In this document: in pieces, positions 24,879 to 34,089 of the stretch
Layout: each line of letters begins with the position of its first letter
Position numbering within the stretch: position 1 is the first letter of the stretch
Source: CALVGQ01 sp964369385
Lineage (GTDB): Bacteria > Bacillota_I > Bacilli_A > Erysipelotrichales > Erysipelotrichaceae
Direction: 5' to 3'
Assembly: GCA_964369385.1 (NCBI GenBank)
Contig: CAYJEY010000002.1
Span: forward strand, 122,472 to 186,471
Length of the DNA: 64,000 nucleotides
Position numbers and translations under genes: made by a program
Notes under the pieces: generated by a model
Databases searched by the model: none
Told to the model about the DNA's origin: nothing
The model's input: the letters and a program-made list of their open reading frames with translations, nothing else

Positions 24879-25493
24879 TTATTCTGATTCTTTGCTATAA
24901 ATGATTTTAAGATGGCGGTCTTTTCCTTCCCCTTCACTTTGAGTCTTGATATTTTTTATATCCGTCAAAGCTTGGTGAATTACTTTACGTTCATCATTTG
25001 GCATTGGATCAAGTGTTGCCGTCACTTTTGTACGTTGTACTGTTTTTGCAATACGTTTTGCCATACTAATTAATTTGTCATAACGACTTTCTTTGTAGTT
25101 GTTGATATCAACTAAAACAGAGAAACGACGTTTGAACATTGCATTTGTTGCACTACGTACAACTGAGTTAATTGCTTGTAGTGTTTGTCCATTTTTACCA
25201 ATGATAACTGCATTGTTTTCTGCATTCAACATTACTTTAAAGAAGTCAACATCTTGGAAAATTTCAATTTCGATATCAATATTAAGGTTTGTAAAGAAAT
25301 TTCCTAGGTATTCAAATAAGAATTCTTTTACATCATTTAAACAATACACATCGGCACTAACACTGTTTCCAAGTCCAAATAACCCTTTTTTTTCTTCTGT
25401 TACGAAGTAAGTAAGTTCTGATATTTCAACTTGCTTTTCTTCTGCAGCTAATTTTAATAGTTCTTCGAGTGATTTAGCAGAATAATTTTTCAT
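24879..25493 (-). CDS. jag: RNA-binding protein Jag/KhpB
   Basis: 204 residues in three parts: Jag-N (about 1-50), KH domain with IIGKNGQTLQAI (GxxG loop intact) and C-terminal R3H domain. KhpB with KhpA affects cell elongation and RNA metabolism in Firmicutes. Conserved position after yidC, 11-base gap. Confidence 0.95.
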   Translation of the reverse strand: MKNYSAKSLEELLKLAAEEKQVEISELTYFVTEEKKGLFGLGNSVSADVYCLNDVKEFLFEYLGNFFTNLNIDIEIEIFQDVDFFKVMLNAENNAVIIGKNGQTLQAINSVVRSATNAMFKRRFSVLVDINNYKESRYDKLISMAKRIAKTVQRTKVTATLDPMPNDERKVIHQALTDIKNIKTQSEGEGKDRHLKIIYSKESE

Positions 25494-25504
25494 AAGTAGT
25501 TCTC

Positions 25505-26353
25505 CTATTTCTCTTTAATAAGTACGTATTGAACAAGTAGTGTTTTTGCAACATTAACCAGAGCACTAATAATCCAGTAAACGACCATCGCAGCTGGCAT
25601 TGCAAGCGCCATAACAATGAACATTACCATCATGTAGTACATCATGTTTTGTGCAGGATTTTTAGCTTTAACGTATTTTCTTCCTTCATTAGCAGCTTTT
25701 TGTTTTGCTTTGCGCTCAGCTACCATAGTTGGAATTCTGAATGAGAAGAATTGACAAATCGCCATAACTATAAATAAGATAACATATCCATATTCACCGT
25801 TTGAGAATCCAGTCATTGGTGTTTGTTCTAATGATAATCCCATAAACACCCCAGTTTTTACTGCTTCTGCACGCTGTACAGCATGATAAATCGCAAGTAG
25901 GATTGGAAGTTGAATGAACATTGTTACAATTGAACCAAGAGGATTAATTCCATGTTTAGAATAAAGTGCTTGCATTTCTTGCGCTTTTTTCATTTGAGAT
26001 TGTTGATCTTTTAAACCTTCATATTTCTTTTCGATTTTACTTAATTCAGGTTGTAGTGTTTGCATTTTTTGTGTTGCTACAGTAGATTTTAAAGTTAGTA
26101 ACATTACAGCTGCATTTACGATAATTGTGATTACCGCTACAGCTCCTGCAACACCTAAAATTGGCGATAAAGAGTTAATTCCTTTAGCTAATGGATAAAT
26201 GAAGAAGGATTCCCACCAACCTTCAGTGTCCATCATGATTTGTAGTGTTGTTTCATCTGTAATTGCTGGTGCATCTGCAGAACTAGTACACCCAGATAGG
26301 ACAAGCATTCCTCCCACAACTACAAGAAGTAATAATAGCTTTTTGTTTTTCAT
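25505..26353 (-). CDS. yidC: Membrane protein insertase YidC/OxaA (SpoIIIJ type)
   Basis: 282 residues, lipoprotein signal with lipobox LSGC (Cys22), then five membrane segments with the charged hairpin LKSTVATQKMQTLQPELSKI between the first two. Inserts membrane proteins with or without SecYEG. Only one copy is seen here; in Bacillus the origin copy SpoIIIJ is needed for sporulation. Confidence 0.95.
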   Translation of the reverse strand: MKNKKLLLLLVVVGGMLVLSGCTSSADAPAITDETTLQIMMDTEGWWESFFIYPLAKGINSLSPILGVAGAVAVITIIVNAAVMLLTLKSTVATQKMQTLQPELSKIEKKYEGLKDQQSQMKKAQEMQALYSKHGINPLGSIVTMFIQLPILLAIYHAVQRAEAVKTGVFMGLSLEQTPMTGFSNGEYGYVILFIVMAICQFFSFRIPTMVAERKAKQKAANEGRKYVKAKNPAQNMMYYMMVMFIVMALAMPAAMVVYWIISALVNVAKTLLVQYVLIKEK

Positions 26354-26395
26354 TGAAATCTCCTTTGTTTTAAGACTTGATGTCTTTTTAGGTCA

Positions 26396-26725
26396 CTATC
26401 TTATTCTAACGTTTTTGAAGCAACTTTCCAAGTCTTTTTTGTTTTGCTGATAAGATTGTGAAGAATAAGCATTTCGTGCGATGATAATTGCATCATAAGG
26501 ATAGCTTTGGCTAGCCATTTCCTGAAGCATCATTCGAAGTTGACGTTTGATTTTATTGCGTTGTACGGCATTGCCCAATTTTTTAGATACAGAAATTCCT
26601 ACTCTTGCATGTTCTTCGCATTTTTTTGCACAATAGATGACAACACTTGGTTTAGCACTATATTGTTTTTTGCTCATAATGGATTGGAATTCTTGTGTCT
26701 TTTTAATACGATATTCTTTTTTCAT
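26396..26725 (-). CDS. rnpA: Ribonuclease P protein component
   Basis: 109 residues with the RNase P protein signature RNKIKRQLRMMLQE and the N-terminal KKTQEFQSIMSKK. Helps RnpB RNA mature tRNA 5' ends. No Shine-Dalgarno lies directly before the ATG: the nearest, GGTGA, is in the 3' arm of the preceding hairpin, about 18 bases away. Confidence 0.95.
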   Translation of the reverse strand: MKKEYRIKKTQEFQSIMSKKQYSAKPSVVIYCAKKCEEHARVGISVSKKLGNAVQRNKIKRQLRMMLQEMASQSYPYDAIIIARNAYSSQSYQQNKKDLESCFKNVRIR

Positions 26726-26735
26726 AATTAATTAA

Positions 26736-26760
26736 TAAAAAAGTCACCCGTAGGTGACTT
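26736..26760 (-). terminator. Attenuator hairpin between rpmH and rnpA
   Basis: Minus strand: AAGTCACC (26760-26753), loop TACG, GGTGACTT (26748-26741), then four more T. Perfect 8-bp stem one base after the rpmH stop. It should make rnpA expression lower than rpmH. Confidence 0.85.
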
Positions 26761-26761
26761 C

Positions 26762-26896
26762 TTATGCCGACAATGTCTTTCTGCCTTTGCTACGGCGGCG
26801 TGCTAATACTTTGCGACCTCCGACCGTTTTCATGCGGGCTCTGAAACCGTGGACTTTTTGGTGTTTTCTTTTGCTCGGTTGATATGTTCTTTTCAT
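26762..26896 (-). CDS. rpmH: 50S ribosomal protein L34
   Basis: A 44-codon gene that begins MKRTYQPSKRKHQKVHGFRA and ends RRSKGRKTLSA, the L34 family. GGAGGTGG lies 5-10 bases before the ATG (26896-26894). First gene of rpmH-rnpA-yidC-jag. It reads towards dnaA here, whereas in most bacteria rpmH and dnaA diverge. Confidence 0.97.
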   Translation of the reverse strand: MKRTYQPSKRKHQKVHGFRARMKTVGGRKVLARRRSKGRKTLSA

Positions 26897-26949
26897 AAAG
26901 AGCCACCTCCAGTTCTATTTTTTATACAATATTGAGCAATTGCTTGTAA

Positions 26950-26979
26950 ATTATAATATAGAAGTTACCTAAAAGTCAA
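26950..26979 (-). promoter_or_regulatory. Sigma-A promoter of rpmH operon
   Basis: Minus strand: -35 TTGACT (26979-26974), 18-bp spacer, -10 TATAAT (26955-26950), 53 bases upstream of the rpmH start. Confidence 0.8.
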
Positions 26980-27251
26980 ACAAAATAATTAGAAACTTAA
27001 TTGATACAAGGCAGTTATCCTTTATATTTAATTAATATGAGGACAAAAGTACAAGATAAGCTGAGAATAATGAGTAAATTCTATATAAATTCAAATATAT
27101 TTGTTGCAAGAAATCTAGCTTAAACAACAAATAATTTACACTTAATTTTAAAAAATGTTTGAAATATAGGTGTTTTAGCTAAAATGAAATACAAATTTAA
27201 ATATTGATAAAAAAATTGAATAGAAACATTCCATTAGAATAAGATAATATT

Positions 27252-27281
27252 TTAACAATATTCTAAATCTTATGATATTAT
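27252..27281 (+). promoter_or_regulatory. Promoter candidate of gpmI
   Basis: -35 TTAACA (27252-27257), 18 bp, -10 TATTAT (27276-27281), 25 bases before the start codon; a ribosome site ATGGAGGA follows. Confidence 0.5.
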
Positions 27282-27306
27282 ATTAAAGTCAAATGGAGGA
27301 TATCAA

Positions 27307-28875
27307 ATGAATAAAAAACCAGTAGTATTAGTAGTTATGGATGGTGTTGGGATTTCTAGCAATGAACTAGGGAATGCTGTAGTAAATGCATATACACCTG
27401 AACTTGATAACTTAATGAACAATTATCCTTGTGCGGCAATCAAAGCACATGGTACAGCAGTTGGATTACCAAGCGATGAAGACATGGGAAATTCAGAAGT
27501 AGGACACAATGCATTGGGTTGTGGTCAAGTTTATAGTCAAGGGGCAAAACTTGTAAATGAGAGCATTGAAACAGGATCAATTTTCGAGTCAGAAACTTGG
27601 AAAGCTTTAGTTGAAAATGCAAAAGGTCACACATTCCATTTTATTGGATTGCTTTCAGATGGTAATGTTCATAGTAACATTAGCCACTTAATTGCAATGT
27701 TAACACAACTTAAAAAAGAAGGTGTGAAAACAGTTCGCTTACATGCCTTGTTAGATGGCCGCGATGTACCGGCAACTTCTGGACTTGAATATGTAAACCA
27801 AATCGAAGATCATATGGCTTCACTAAATGATGCTGACTTTGATGCTCGTATTGCATCAGGTGGTGGAAGAATGACAATCACGATGGACCGTTATGAAGCA
27901 AACTGGCCAATGGTTGAAGCAGGATGGAAAACTCACGTTTTAGGAGAAGGACGCCAATTTGAATCACCAACTCAAGCAATCGAAACATTCCGTAATGAAT
28001 TAGGTGTGGGAGATCAAGATTTACCGGCATTCGTAATTGTAGATGATGAAAAACCAGTGGGTACAATTGAAGATCATGATTCAGTAGTATTATTTAACTT
28101 TAGAGGAGATCGTGCACAAGAAATTTCAAAAGCATTTGACGATGTAGAATTCAGTGCGTTTGATCGTGTAAGACATCCGCAAGTGATGTATGCAGGGATG
28201 TTGCAATATGATGCTGATTTAAATATTCCAAAATTATATCTAGCAAATCCTCCAAAAATTAAAAACACAATGTCTGAATTCCTAGTAGGAAAAGGAATTC
28301 GCTCATATGCAATTTCTGAAACGCAAAAATTTGGACATGTAACTTATTTTTGGAATGGAAATCGTTCTGAGAAATTTGATGAAAAATTAGAAACATGGGT
28401 TGAAATTGCATCGGATGTAGTACCATTTGATCAACGTCCATGGATGAAGTCTGCAGAAGTTACTGATGAATTAGTAAAGGCAATCGAATCAAATGAATTT
28501 GATTTCCTACGTTGTAATTACCCTAATGGAGATATGGTTGGACATACAGGAAACTACGCGAGCACAATTATCGGAGTGGAATCAGTAGATATCGCATTAA
28601 GTCGTGTTATTCAAGCATGTGAAAAAGTAGGAGCAATATTAGTTGTAACTGCTGATCATGGAAATGCTGATGAAATGTATGAAAAATCAAAAGATCCTAG
28701 TAAAGCACCTAAACCGAAAACAGCACATACATTAAATAAAGTACCATTTATTGTAAGAGGTGCAGATGTTGCATTTAAAGAAGGAGACTTCGGATTAAGT
28801 AATGTCGCGTCAACGGTTGTAGAGTTAATGGGATTTGAAGCACCTGAAAACTGGGACGAAAGTATCATTAAGTAA
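27307..28875 (+). CDS. gpmI: 2,3-bisphosphoglycerate-independent phosphoglycerate mutase
   Basis: 522 residues, alkaline-phosphatase superfamily. Manganese sites VVMDGVGI (first Asp) and TADHGNADEM (Asp-His) are present. MGNSEVGHNALGCG contains the phosphoserine Ser, and HALLDGRDVPATSG the substrate-binding loop. Interconverts 3- and 2-phosphoglycerate in glycolysis. Stands alone with its own promoter and terminator. Confidence 0.97.
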   Translation: MNKKPVVLVVMDGVGISSNELGNAVVNAYTPELDNLMNNYPCAAIKAHGTAVGLPSDEDMGNSEVGHNALGCGQVYSQGAKLVNESIETGSIFESETWKALVENAKGHTFHFIGLLSDGNVHSNISHLIAMLTQLKKEGVKTVRLHALLDGRDVPATSGLEYVNQIEDHMASLNDADFDARIASGGGRMTITMDRYEANWPMVEAGWKTHVLGEGRQFESPTQAIETFRNELGVGDQDLPAFVIVDDEKPVGTIEDHDSVVLFNFRGDRAQEISKAFDDVEFSAFDRVRHPQVMYAGMLQYDADLNIPKLYLANPPKIKNTMSEFLVGKGIRSYAISETQKFGHVTYFWNGNRSEKFDEKLETWVEIASDVVPFDQRPWMKSAEVTDELVKAIESNEFDFLRCNYPNGDMVGHTGNYASTIIGVESVDIALSRVIQACEKVGAILVVTADHGNADEMYEKSKDPSKAPKPKTAHTLNKVPFIVRGADVAFKEGDFGLSNVASTVVELMGFEAPENWDESIIK

Positions 28876-28881
28876 AAAGTT

Positions 28882-28905
28882 AAAGACTGCTAAGGCAGTC
28901 TTTGT
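28882..28905 (+). terminator. Terminator of gpmI
   Basis: AAAGACTGC (28882-28890), loop TAAG, GCAGTCTTT (28895-28903), then a short T-rich tail. Confidence 0.75.
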
Positions 28906-29033
28906 TTCATATAAGGTAAAATTGAACTCTTCATGTTATCTATAAAAAATAGAATTTATAGTTGAAATAAGTAGTATTATATTGAATTTAAAAACTTGAT
29001 TTGATACGATAAATACTAAAGAGAGGGAAGAAA

Positions 29034-29654
29034 ATGAAGTTAAATAATAAAGGTTTTACACTTGTTGAATTAATTATTGTGGTTGCGATTATTGCGGTAC
29101 TTGCTACAGTACTTGCTCCACAATATTTACAATATGTAGAACGTAGTCGTGAATCAAACGATACACAAGTTGCACAAATGTTAAATGACGCGGCAGTGCT
29201 TGCAATTGCAGATCCAGCTAATGGAATTCCATCCAATCGATTTATTGAAGTACTATGGGCGACTGGTCCAGAATCAGCAGCAGGAACAGATGGAGCGTTA
29301 CTTATTCGATATCCATCTTCAGCAGGACGAATTTCAGTTTTTAATGATACAAGTAACACAGCTGATAATGTTGCCCCAATGGCATCAGGAGACGGAAGCA
29401 TTGAGAAATTTTCCAGTGCAATCATTGAAACATTTGGTGTCGAAATGCAATCAGCAAGTGCTGTAGTTAGTGGTATAGGGCAAGGATATATTGGTTTTAT
29501 TGGAGATGCGCAGTCTAAAATTGGAAATTCTACTATTCTTTGTTTTCATATCAACACTTCAACTGGTGAGGTAGCACTTGCCAAACATAGCTTATCAACG
29601 GCATCTGTAAATGAATGGCTAAAACTTGGATTTGATGCTACACCAGCACCATAA
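29034..29654 (+). CDS. Type IV prepilin-like protein
   Basis: 206 residues. Class III prepilin signal: short basic leader MKLNNKG, cleavage before F (GFTLVELIIVVAIIAVLATVL) and the conserved Glu at +5. The rest is a globular pilin-like head with few Lys/Arg. It would be cleaved by a PilD-type peptidase and assembled into a pilus or pseudopilus. No prepilin peptidase, ATPase or platform gene lies nearby, so it is an orphan. SD GAGAGGG. Confidence 0.85.
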   Translation: MKLNNKGFTLVELIIVVAIIAVLATVLAPQYLQYVERSRESNDTQVAQMLNDAAVLAIADPANGIPSNRFIEVLWATGPESAAGTDGALLIRYPSSAGRISVFNDTSNTADNVAPMASGDGSIEKFSSAIIETFGVEMQSASAVVSGIGQGYIGFIGDAQSKIGNSTILCFHINTSTGEVALAKHSLSTASVNEWLKLGFDATPAP

Positions 29655-29702
29655 AATAATGGAATATAGTATATATTCTGTAAAATTATTGTATTTAAAC
29701 AA

Positions 29703-29726
29703 AAAACCCGTGAGGGTTTTTATTTT
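29703..29726. terminator. Bidirectional terminator
   Basis: AAAACCC (29703-29709), loop GTGA, GGGTTTT (29714-29720) and T/A-rich flanks on both sides. Separates the convergent pilin and DUF1361 genes. Confidence 0.8.
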
Positions 29727-30423
29727 ATTCAGATATAGTTGATTGAGTTTCAATTGTCTTTTTTATCTCGAAAGAGTAAATATAATTAAAGATGATGTAG
29801 GAGAAAAAATAGATAGTAGCAATGATGATTGTGAAGATAACGGCAAAGCGATCTAAATCAGCTACAAGGGTACGAAGCAAGTGCAGTGGCTCAGTAATAT
29901 CCCATGAGTTAAATCGTAAGAAACGTCCAATATAAACGCCATATCCACAAAGTAAACTAATTATTCCACTAAAGATAATATCTAATATTTTATTCCACTT
30001 TATTGGAATGCTATGGTGGACAAGAGCAGTAGAGTATAAACCATAGATTAATGCTAAGAAGATTCCCGAGGATACATATAGCAATTCAACCCAACCATCC
30101 AAATCGGCTAGGTATGTGCCATCATTTCCAATCAAAGTAGTTGAATCTAGATGGATCAAGTCTGTCAGCATATAGCTCGCATTAGGTAGAAACAAAATCC
30201 ATGCTCCCATCGTAAAGAAACAAAGAAAATGAAATTTTTTATTATAGTGTTGAATAAGAAATGTTCCAAATGCAAACAGGATTGGGATGAAGGCTAGAAT
30301 GATATTCCAAAATAGCCAAGGTAAGTTTAAGTAAACATAGCGATTAATAAAAATTCCAGATAAACAATAAATTGCAGATATTGCAACTATGATTAAAAAT
30401 ATATATGTATTTTTTTTTAGCAT
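29725..30423 (-). CDS. DUF1361 membrane protein
   Basis: 232 residues, about seven membrane helices. The DUF1361 hallmark LPNASYMLTDLIHLD (here FLPNASYMLTDLI) and LPWLFWNIILAFIP are present. Function of the family is not established. Monocistronic, with GAGGTCC before ATG. Confidence 0.8.
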   Translation of the reverse strand: MLKKNTYIFLIIVAISAIYCLSGIFINRYVYLNLPWLFWNIILAFIPILFAFGTFLIQHYNKKFHFLCFFTMGAWILFLPNASYMLTDLIHLDSTTLIGNDGTYLADLDGWVELLYVSSGIFLALIYGLYSTALVHHSIPIKWNKILDIIFSGIISLLCGYGVYIGRFLRFNSWDITEPLHLLRTLVADLDRFAVIFTIIIATIYFFSYIIFNYIYSFEIKKTIETQSTISE

Positions 30424-30533
30424 AAGGACCTCGATTCTTTTTCATTATATCAAAAAAATATGGAAGTGCCTATTTGATATAGACGTAGTTCAACATGTAA
30501 GTTAAGATAATATTCAAGTGGAGGAAGATTAGA

Positions 30534-31673
30534 ATGAAAGAAATTATAAAATTATATAGTCCAACGGTAGTTGAGTTAGTTAGAAAAATGTATGAAAACC
30601 CAGAGTTGGGACGTGAAGAATTTGAAGCAATGAAAAATTGTTGCGAAGTGTTACGGCAAGCTGGATTTCAAGTAAGCGAGAATTATATCGAAGAAACAGG
30701 ATTTCTAGGAGAGTATGATACACAAAAGCCAGGACCAACTATTTCTTTCTTATGTGAATATGATGCTCTACCGGAGGTAGGGCATGGATGTGGACACAAT
30801 CTAATTGCAGGGATTAGTATTTTAGCAGGAATCGCCTTAAAATCTTCGATTGAAAACATTGGAGGAAAAATCTTAGTGATTGGTACTCCCGCTGAAGAGA
30901 ATTTTGGTGGAAAAGTGACAATGGCAGAAGCAGGAATATTTGAAGACATTGATGTCGCTTTGATGATTCATCCAAGTACAGAAAATCGCTTGGGAGGCAG
31001 AACAAATGCAATTAACCCACTCAAATTTGAATTCTTTGGAAAGAATGCACATGGGTGCCGACCACAAGATGGACGAAGTGCTCTTGATGCAGCTGTCCTT
31101 GCATATATGAATATAAACTTATTACGTCAGTTCGCTGAACCAAATACATACATTCATGGAATCATTCGTGAGGGTGGAGAAGCAGCAAATGTGATTCCTG
31201 CTTACGCGTCCATGGAATACTACTTCCGTGGTAGTTCAATGGCTTATGTTGAAGAATTAAGTAAGAAAGCTATTGATTGTGCTAGCGCCGCTGCCCTTGC
31301 GACAGGATGTCGTGTGGAAGTCAGTGTTTATGAAACACCCTACGATGATATGAAGATTAACTATACTTTATGCAGTGCCTTGAAGAAAAAGTATGAAGCA
31401 TTAGGAATAGAAAATATCAAAGCAGTTAATGAGAATCCACAAGGCTCAAGCGATATTGGTGCAGTAAGTTATCGATGCCCTGCTTTACATGGATATATCC
31501 AAATTGCTGACTCAAGTGTTACGGGACACTCAAAGGAGATGGCAGATGCGACAATATCGTTACATGGTGTTGATGCTTTAGAAAAAGGAGCACTTGCCTT
31601 AGCACAAATCGGATATGATTGTATTGTCGATAAAGAGTTTTTAAAAGAAGTGAAAGATGAATTTACTATATAA
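30534..31673 (+). CDS. M20-family amidohydrolase/metallopeptidase
   Basis: 379 residues, M20D type (AbgA/B, N-acyl amino-acid amidohydrolase-like). Metal-binding GHGCGHNLIAG (Cys-x-His), TPAEENFGGK (catalytic Glu and ligand), IHPSTENR, the lid-domain GKNAHGCRPQDGRSALDA, and a C-terminal GHSKEMADAT. Likely cleaves an amide in a small aminoacyl substrate; which one is not clear. Strong SD TGGAGGAAG. Confidence 0.9.
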   Translation: MKEIIKLYSPTVVELVRKMYENPELGREEFEAMKNCCEVLRQAGFQVSENYIEETGFLGEYDTQKPGPTISFLCEYDALPEVGHGCGHNLIAGISILAGIALKSSIENIGGKILVIGTPAEENFGGKVTMAEAGIFEDIDVALMIHPSTENRLGGRTNAINPLKFEFFGKNAHGCRPQDGRSALDAAVLAYMNINLLRQFAEPNTYIHGIIREGGEAANVIPAYASMEYYFRGSSMAYVEELSKKAIDCASAAALATGCRVEVSVYETPYDDMKINYTLCSALKKKYEALGIENIKAVNENPQGSSDIGAVSYRCPALHGYIQIADSSVTGHSKEMADATISLHGVDALEKGALALAQIGYDCIVDKEFLKEVKDEFTI

Positions 31674-31747
31674 GAAGTTGATGCGTATTTTATGTATTTT
31701 CAACTAAAATATGGTAAAATATGTACATGAAGTAAAGGAGGTGTCCT

Positions 31748-32305
31748 ATGTTTGAATGGATATCTAGTTTAGATAGTTTAGCACAAATATATTTATGGGT
31801 TGCAATAATTGCCACGGTTATCTTAATCATTCAGCTTATCGCTACTCTTATGGGATTCGGCTTTGATATTGACAGTGATTTTGATGTTGCAGATATTGAT
31901 GGAATTTCTTTTCTAACAATTCGCGGAATTATTGCCTTCTTCAGTATTGGTGGATGGGCTGGTTTATGGTTTATAGAAAGCAATCTAAACACTGCAGTAT
32001 CGATTGTTGCGTCTGTTGTCGCTGGGAGTCTTGCTTTAATTGGGGTTGGTTATATGTTGAAGGCTTCGATGAAGCTACAAGAAGATGGAACAAGGGATAT
32101 TCAAAATGCAGTAGGTAAATCTGGAAAAGTCTACTTAACTATTCCTGCAAGCCGTAATGGACAAGGAAAAGTGAGTCTTGTGCTTCAAGGTGTAGCAGTA
32201 GAGGTTGAAGCAATCACTGATGATGAAAGCTCTATCAAAACAAATGAGTTGGTTGAAGTATTATCTGTAGTAAATCATGAGATTGTACTTGTAAAAAGAA
32301 AATAA
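31748..32305 (+). CDS. NfeD-like membrane protein (YuaF type)
   Basis: 185 residues: three membrane helices (about 13-35, 55-75, 80-105) and a C-terminal OB fold (residues about 118-185). NfeD2/YuaF-type proteins partner flotillin in membrane domains. Located 11 bases before the flotillin gene with AAAGGAGGTG before ATG, so the two form an operon. Confidence 0.88.
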   Translation: MFEWISSLDSLAQIYLWVAIIATVILIIQLIATLMGFGFDIDSDFDVADIDGISFLTIRGIIAFFSIGGWAGLWFIESNLNTAVSIVASVVAGSLALIGVGYMLKASMKLQEDGTRDIQNAVGKSGKVYLTIPASRNGQGKVSLVLQGVAVEVEAITDDESSIKTNELVEVLSVVNHEIVLVKRK

Positions 32306-32316
32306 GAGGATAAATT

Positions 32317-33735
32317 ATGGAATCAATAGGATTAGTATTAACAATTGTAGTGGTAGTTTTATTTTTTGCGACATTAGTGTTCATTTTATCAAGGTATCGT
32401 AAATGTCCTTCGGATAAAATTTTAGTTGTTTATGGAAAAGTAGGATCGAATAAAGATGGTAGTCAACGTAGTGCTAGATGTATTCATGGGGGGGCAGCAT
32501 TCATTGTGCCTGTCATTCAGTCATTTGAATATATGGATTTGACACCAATATCAATACCAGTAGATTTAAAAAATGCTTTATCAAAACAGAACATTCGTAT
32601 TGACGTACCTTCTCGATTCACTGTTGGTATCTCAGTTGAACAAGCTGTGATGCAAAATGCAGCGGAACGCTTACTTGGATTGAATTTAGGAGAGATTCAA
32701 GAATTAGCAAAAGATATTATTTTTGGACAATTACGTCTTGTAATTGCAACAATGGACATTGAAGAAATTAATACAGACCGTGATAAATTCTTAGCAGCTG
32801 TTTCAAACAATGTAGAAACAGAATTAAAGAAAATTGGATTACGTTTAATCAACGTTAACGTAACAGATATCTCAGATGAATCAGGATACATTGCAGCACT
32901 TGGTAAAGAGGCAGCTGCAAAAGCGATCAATGATGCAAAAATTTCAGTTGCTGAAGCAAATCGTTCTGGGGCAATCGGGGAAGCTAATGCGCATCGTGAA
33001 CAACGTATCTCAGTATCACATGCAGATTCTGAAGCAATCAAAGGAGAAAACCAGGCAAAAGCTCAAGTAGCTGAGTCAAACGCAACATTAAGTGAGAAAC
33101 AAGCGGAAGCATTAAGACGTACAACAATTGCACAAAAAACACAAGCAGCGAAAGCCTTGGAAGAATCTTATTCTGCGGAGAAAGAAGCAGAGTTAGCTCG
33201 TTATGCAAAAGAGAAAGCTTCATTAGAGGCAGATGTTATCGTTAAAACAGAAATCGATAAACGTAAATTAGAACTAGAAGCGGCAGCACATGCTGAGCAA
33301 GTGCGTATTCAAGCTAAAGGGGAAGCTGATGCAATTTATATGAAAATGGAAGCAGAAGCTCGTGGTATGGCAGAAATGCTAGCACGTCAAGCTGAGGGGT
33401 TAAGTAAAATTGTTGAGGCAGCTAATGGAAATGCGGAAGATGCAATGAAATTGATGATTACAGACAAATTAGATACACTAGTACAAACTCAAGTGGAAGC
33501 AATTAAAAATATTAAAATTGATAAAATTACTGTTTGGGATAATGGTACTTCTAAAGGAAATGGTAAAACACAGACTGCAGACTTTATCTCAGGAATGATG
33601 AGTTCACTTCCACCATTACATGACGTATTTAATATGGCAGGAATGGAATTACCCGAATTTTTAGGAAAAGAAAAGACAAATCAAGTAGCAGAAGAAGAAA
33701 TTGAAGTTATTACACCAGAAGTAGTAGAAAAATAA
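32317..33735 (+). CDS. floT: Flotillin-like protein
   Basis: 472 residues. N-terminal membrane hairpin (VLTIVVVVLFFATLVFIL), SPFH/PHB domain (about 35-200), then a long Ala/Glu/Lys coiled coil (200-360) and a C-terminal tail with the flotillin segment LPPLHDVFNMAGMELPEFLG. Scaffolds functional membrane microdomains and affects membrane fluidity. Paired with NfeD as in B. subtilis yuaF-yuaG. Confidence 0.93.
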   Translation: MESIGLVLTIVVVVLFFATLVFILSRYRKCPSDKILVVYGKVGSNKDGSQRSARCIHGGAAFIVPVIQSFEYMDLTPISIPVDLKNALSKQNIRIDVPSRFTVGISVEQAVMQNAAERLLGLNLGEIQELAKDIIFGQLRLVIATMDIEEINTDRDKFLAAVSNNVETELKKIGLRLINVNVTDISDESGYIAALGKEAAAKAINDAKISVAEANRSGAIGEANAHREQRISVSHADSEAIKGENQAKAQVAESNATLSEKQAEALRRTTIAQKTQAAKALEESYSAEKEAELARYAKEKASLEADVIVKTEIDKRKLELEAAAHAEQVRIQAKGEADAIYMKMEAEARGMAEMLARQAEGLSKIVEAANGNAEDAMKLMITDKLDTLVQTQVEAIKNIKIDKITVWDNGTSKGNGKTQTADFISGMMSSLPPLHDVFNMAGMELPEFLGKEKTNQVAEEEIEVITPEVVEK

Positions 33736-33740
33736 ACGAA

Positions 33741-33783
33741 AAAAGAGTTATGTTTCTCCCATAAGGGGTTCATAACTCTTTTC
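33741..33783. terminator. Bidirectional terminator
   Basis: AAAAGAGTTATG (33741-33752) and CATAACTCTTTT (33771-33782) form a 12-bp stem around an 18-nt loop, between the flotillin gene and the convergent membrane-protein gene. Confidence 0.85.
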
Positions 33784-34089
33784 TTATGCAAATTTTTTAA
33801 TTGATAAACGTTTGCGATTCCCTAAAAATGTACCAATATAAAGAACTAGGAAATAGAAAACAGGGAAAATTAAACAAAGGGTATTATAGAAGATAAATGT
33901 AAATGGAACAAATAAAAAACTTGCGATTAACGGAAACACAAATGTGAACCCTTTTTTCTTAGCGTTGAAATAAGATAAAACGAAACATGCGAGTGGATTG
34001 ATGAGTAAAAGTAATAGAATATAATAATTAGTATTTAAGTTAATCAATGGTAAAAAGCCATAAATCAATACGAGTAAAATGTAGTTCAT
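33784..34089 (-). CDS. Small membrane protein, unknown function
   Basis: 101 residues with three or four hydrophobic helices and a basic C-terminus (NRKRLSIKKFA). Not assigned to a family. The ATG overlaps the yigZ stop by four bases and has AAAGGAAA upstream, so it is translated with yigZ. Confidence 0.7.
   Translation of the reverse strand: MNYILLVLIYGFLPLINLNTNYYILLLLLINPLACFVLSYFNAKKKGFTFVFPLIASFLFVPFTFIFYNTLCLIFPVFYFLVLYIGTFLGNRKRLSIKKFA

Larger units (their letters stand above)
26897..27306. other. Intergenic region between divergent rpmH and gpmI
   Basis: This 410-bp AT-rich gap holds the rpmH promoter, a gpmI promoter candidate and a 12-bp palindrome TTTTAGCTAAAA (near 27173). No DnaA box, RNA gene or convincing small coding region was seen. 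It is where gene orientation switches from all-minus to mostly plus. Confidence 0.6.

Noticed and set aside
26897..27306. Alternative origin at the orientation switch
   Set aside because: No DnaA box is visible there; the boxes are near dnaA. Kept only as an alternative in the inversion finding.
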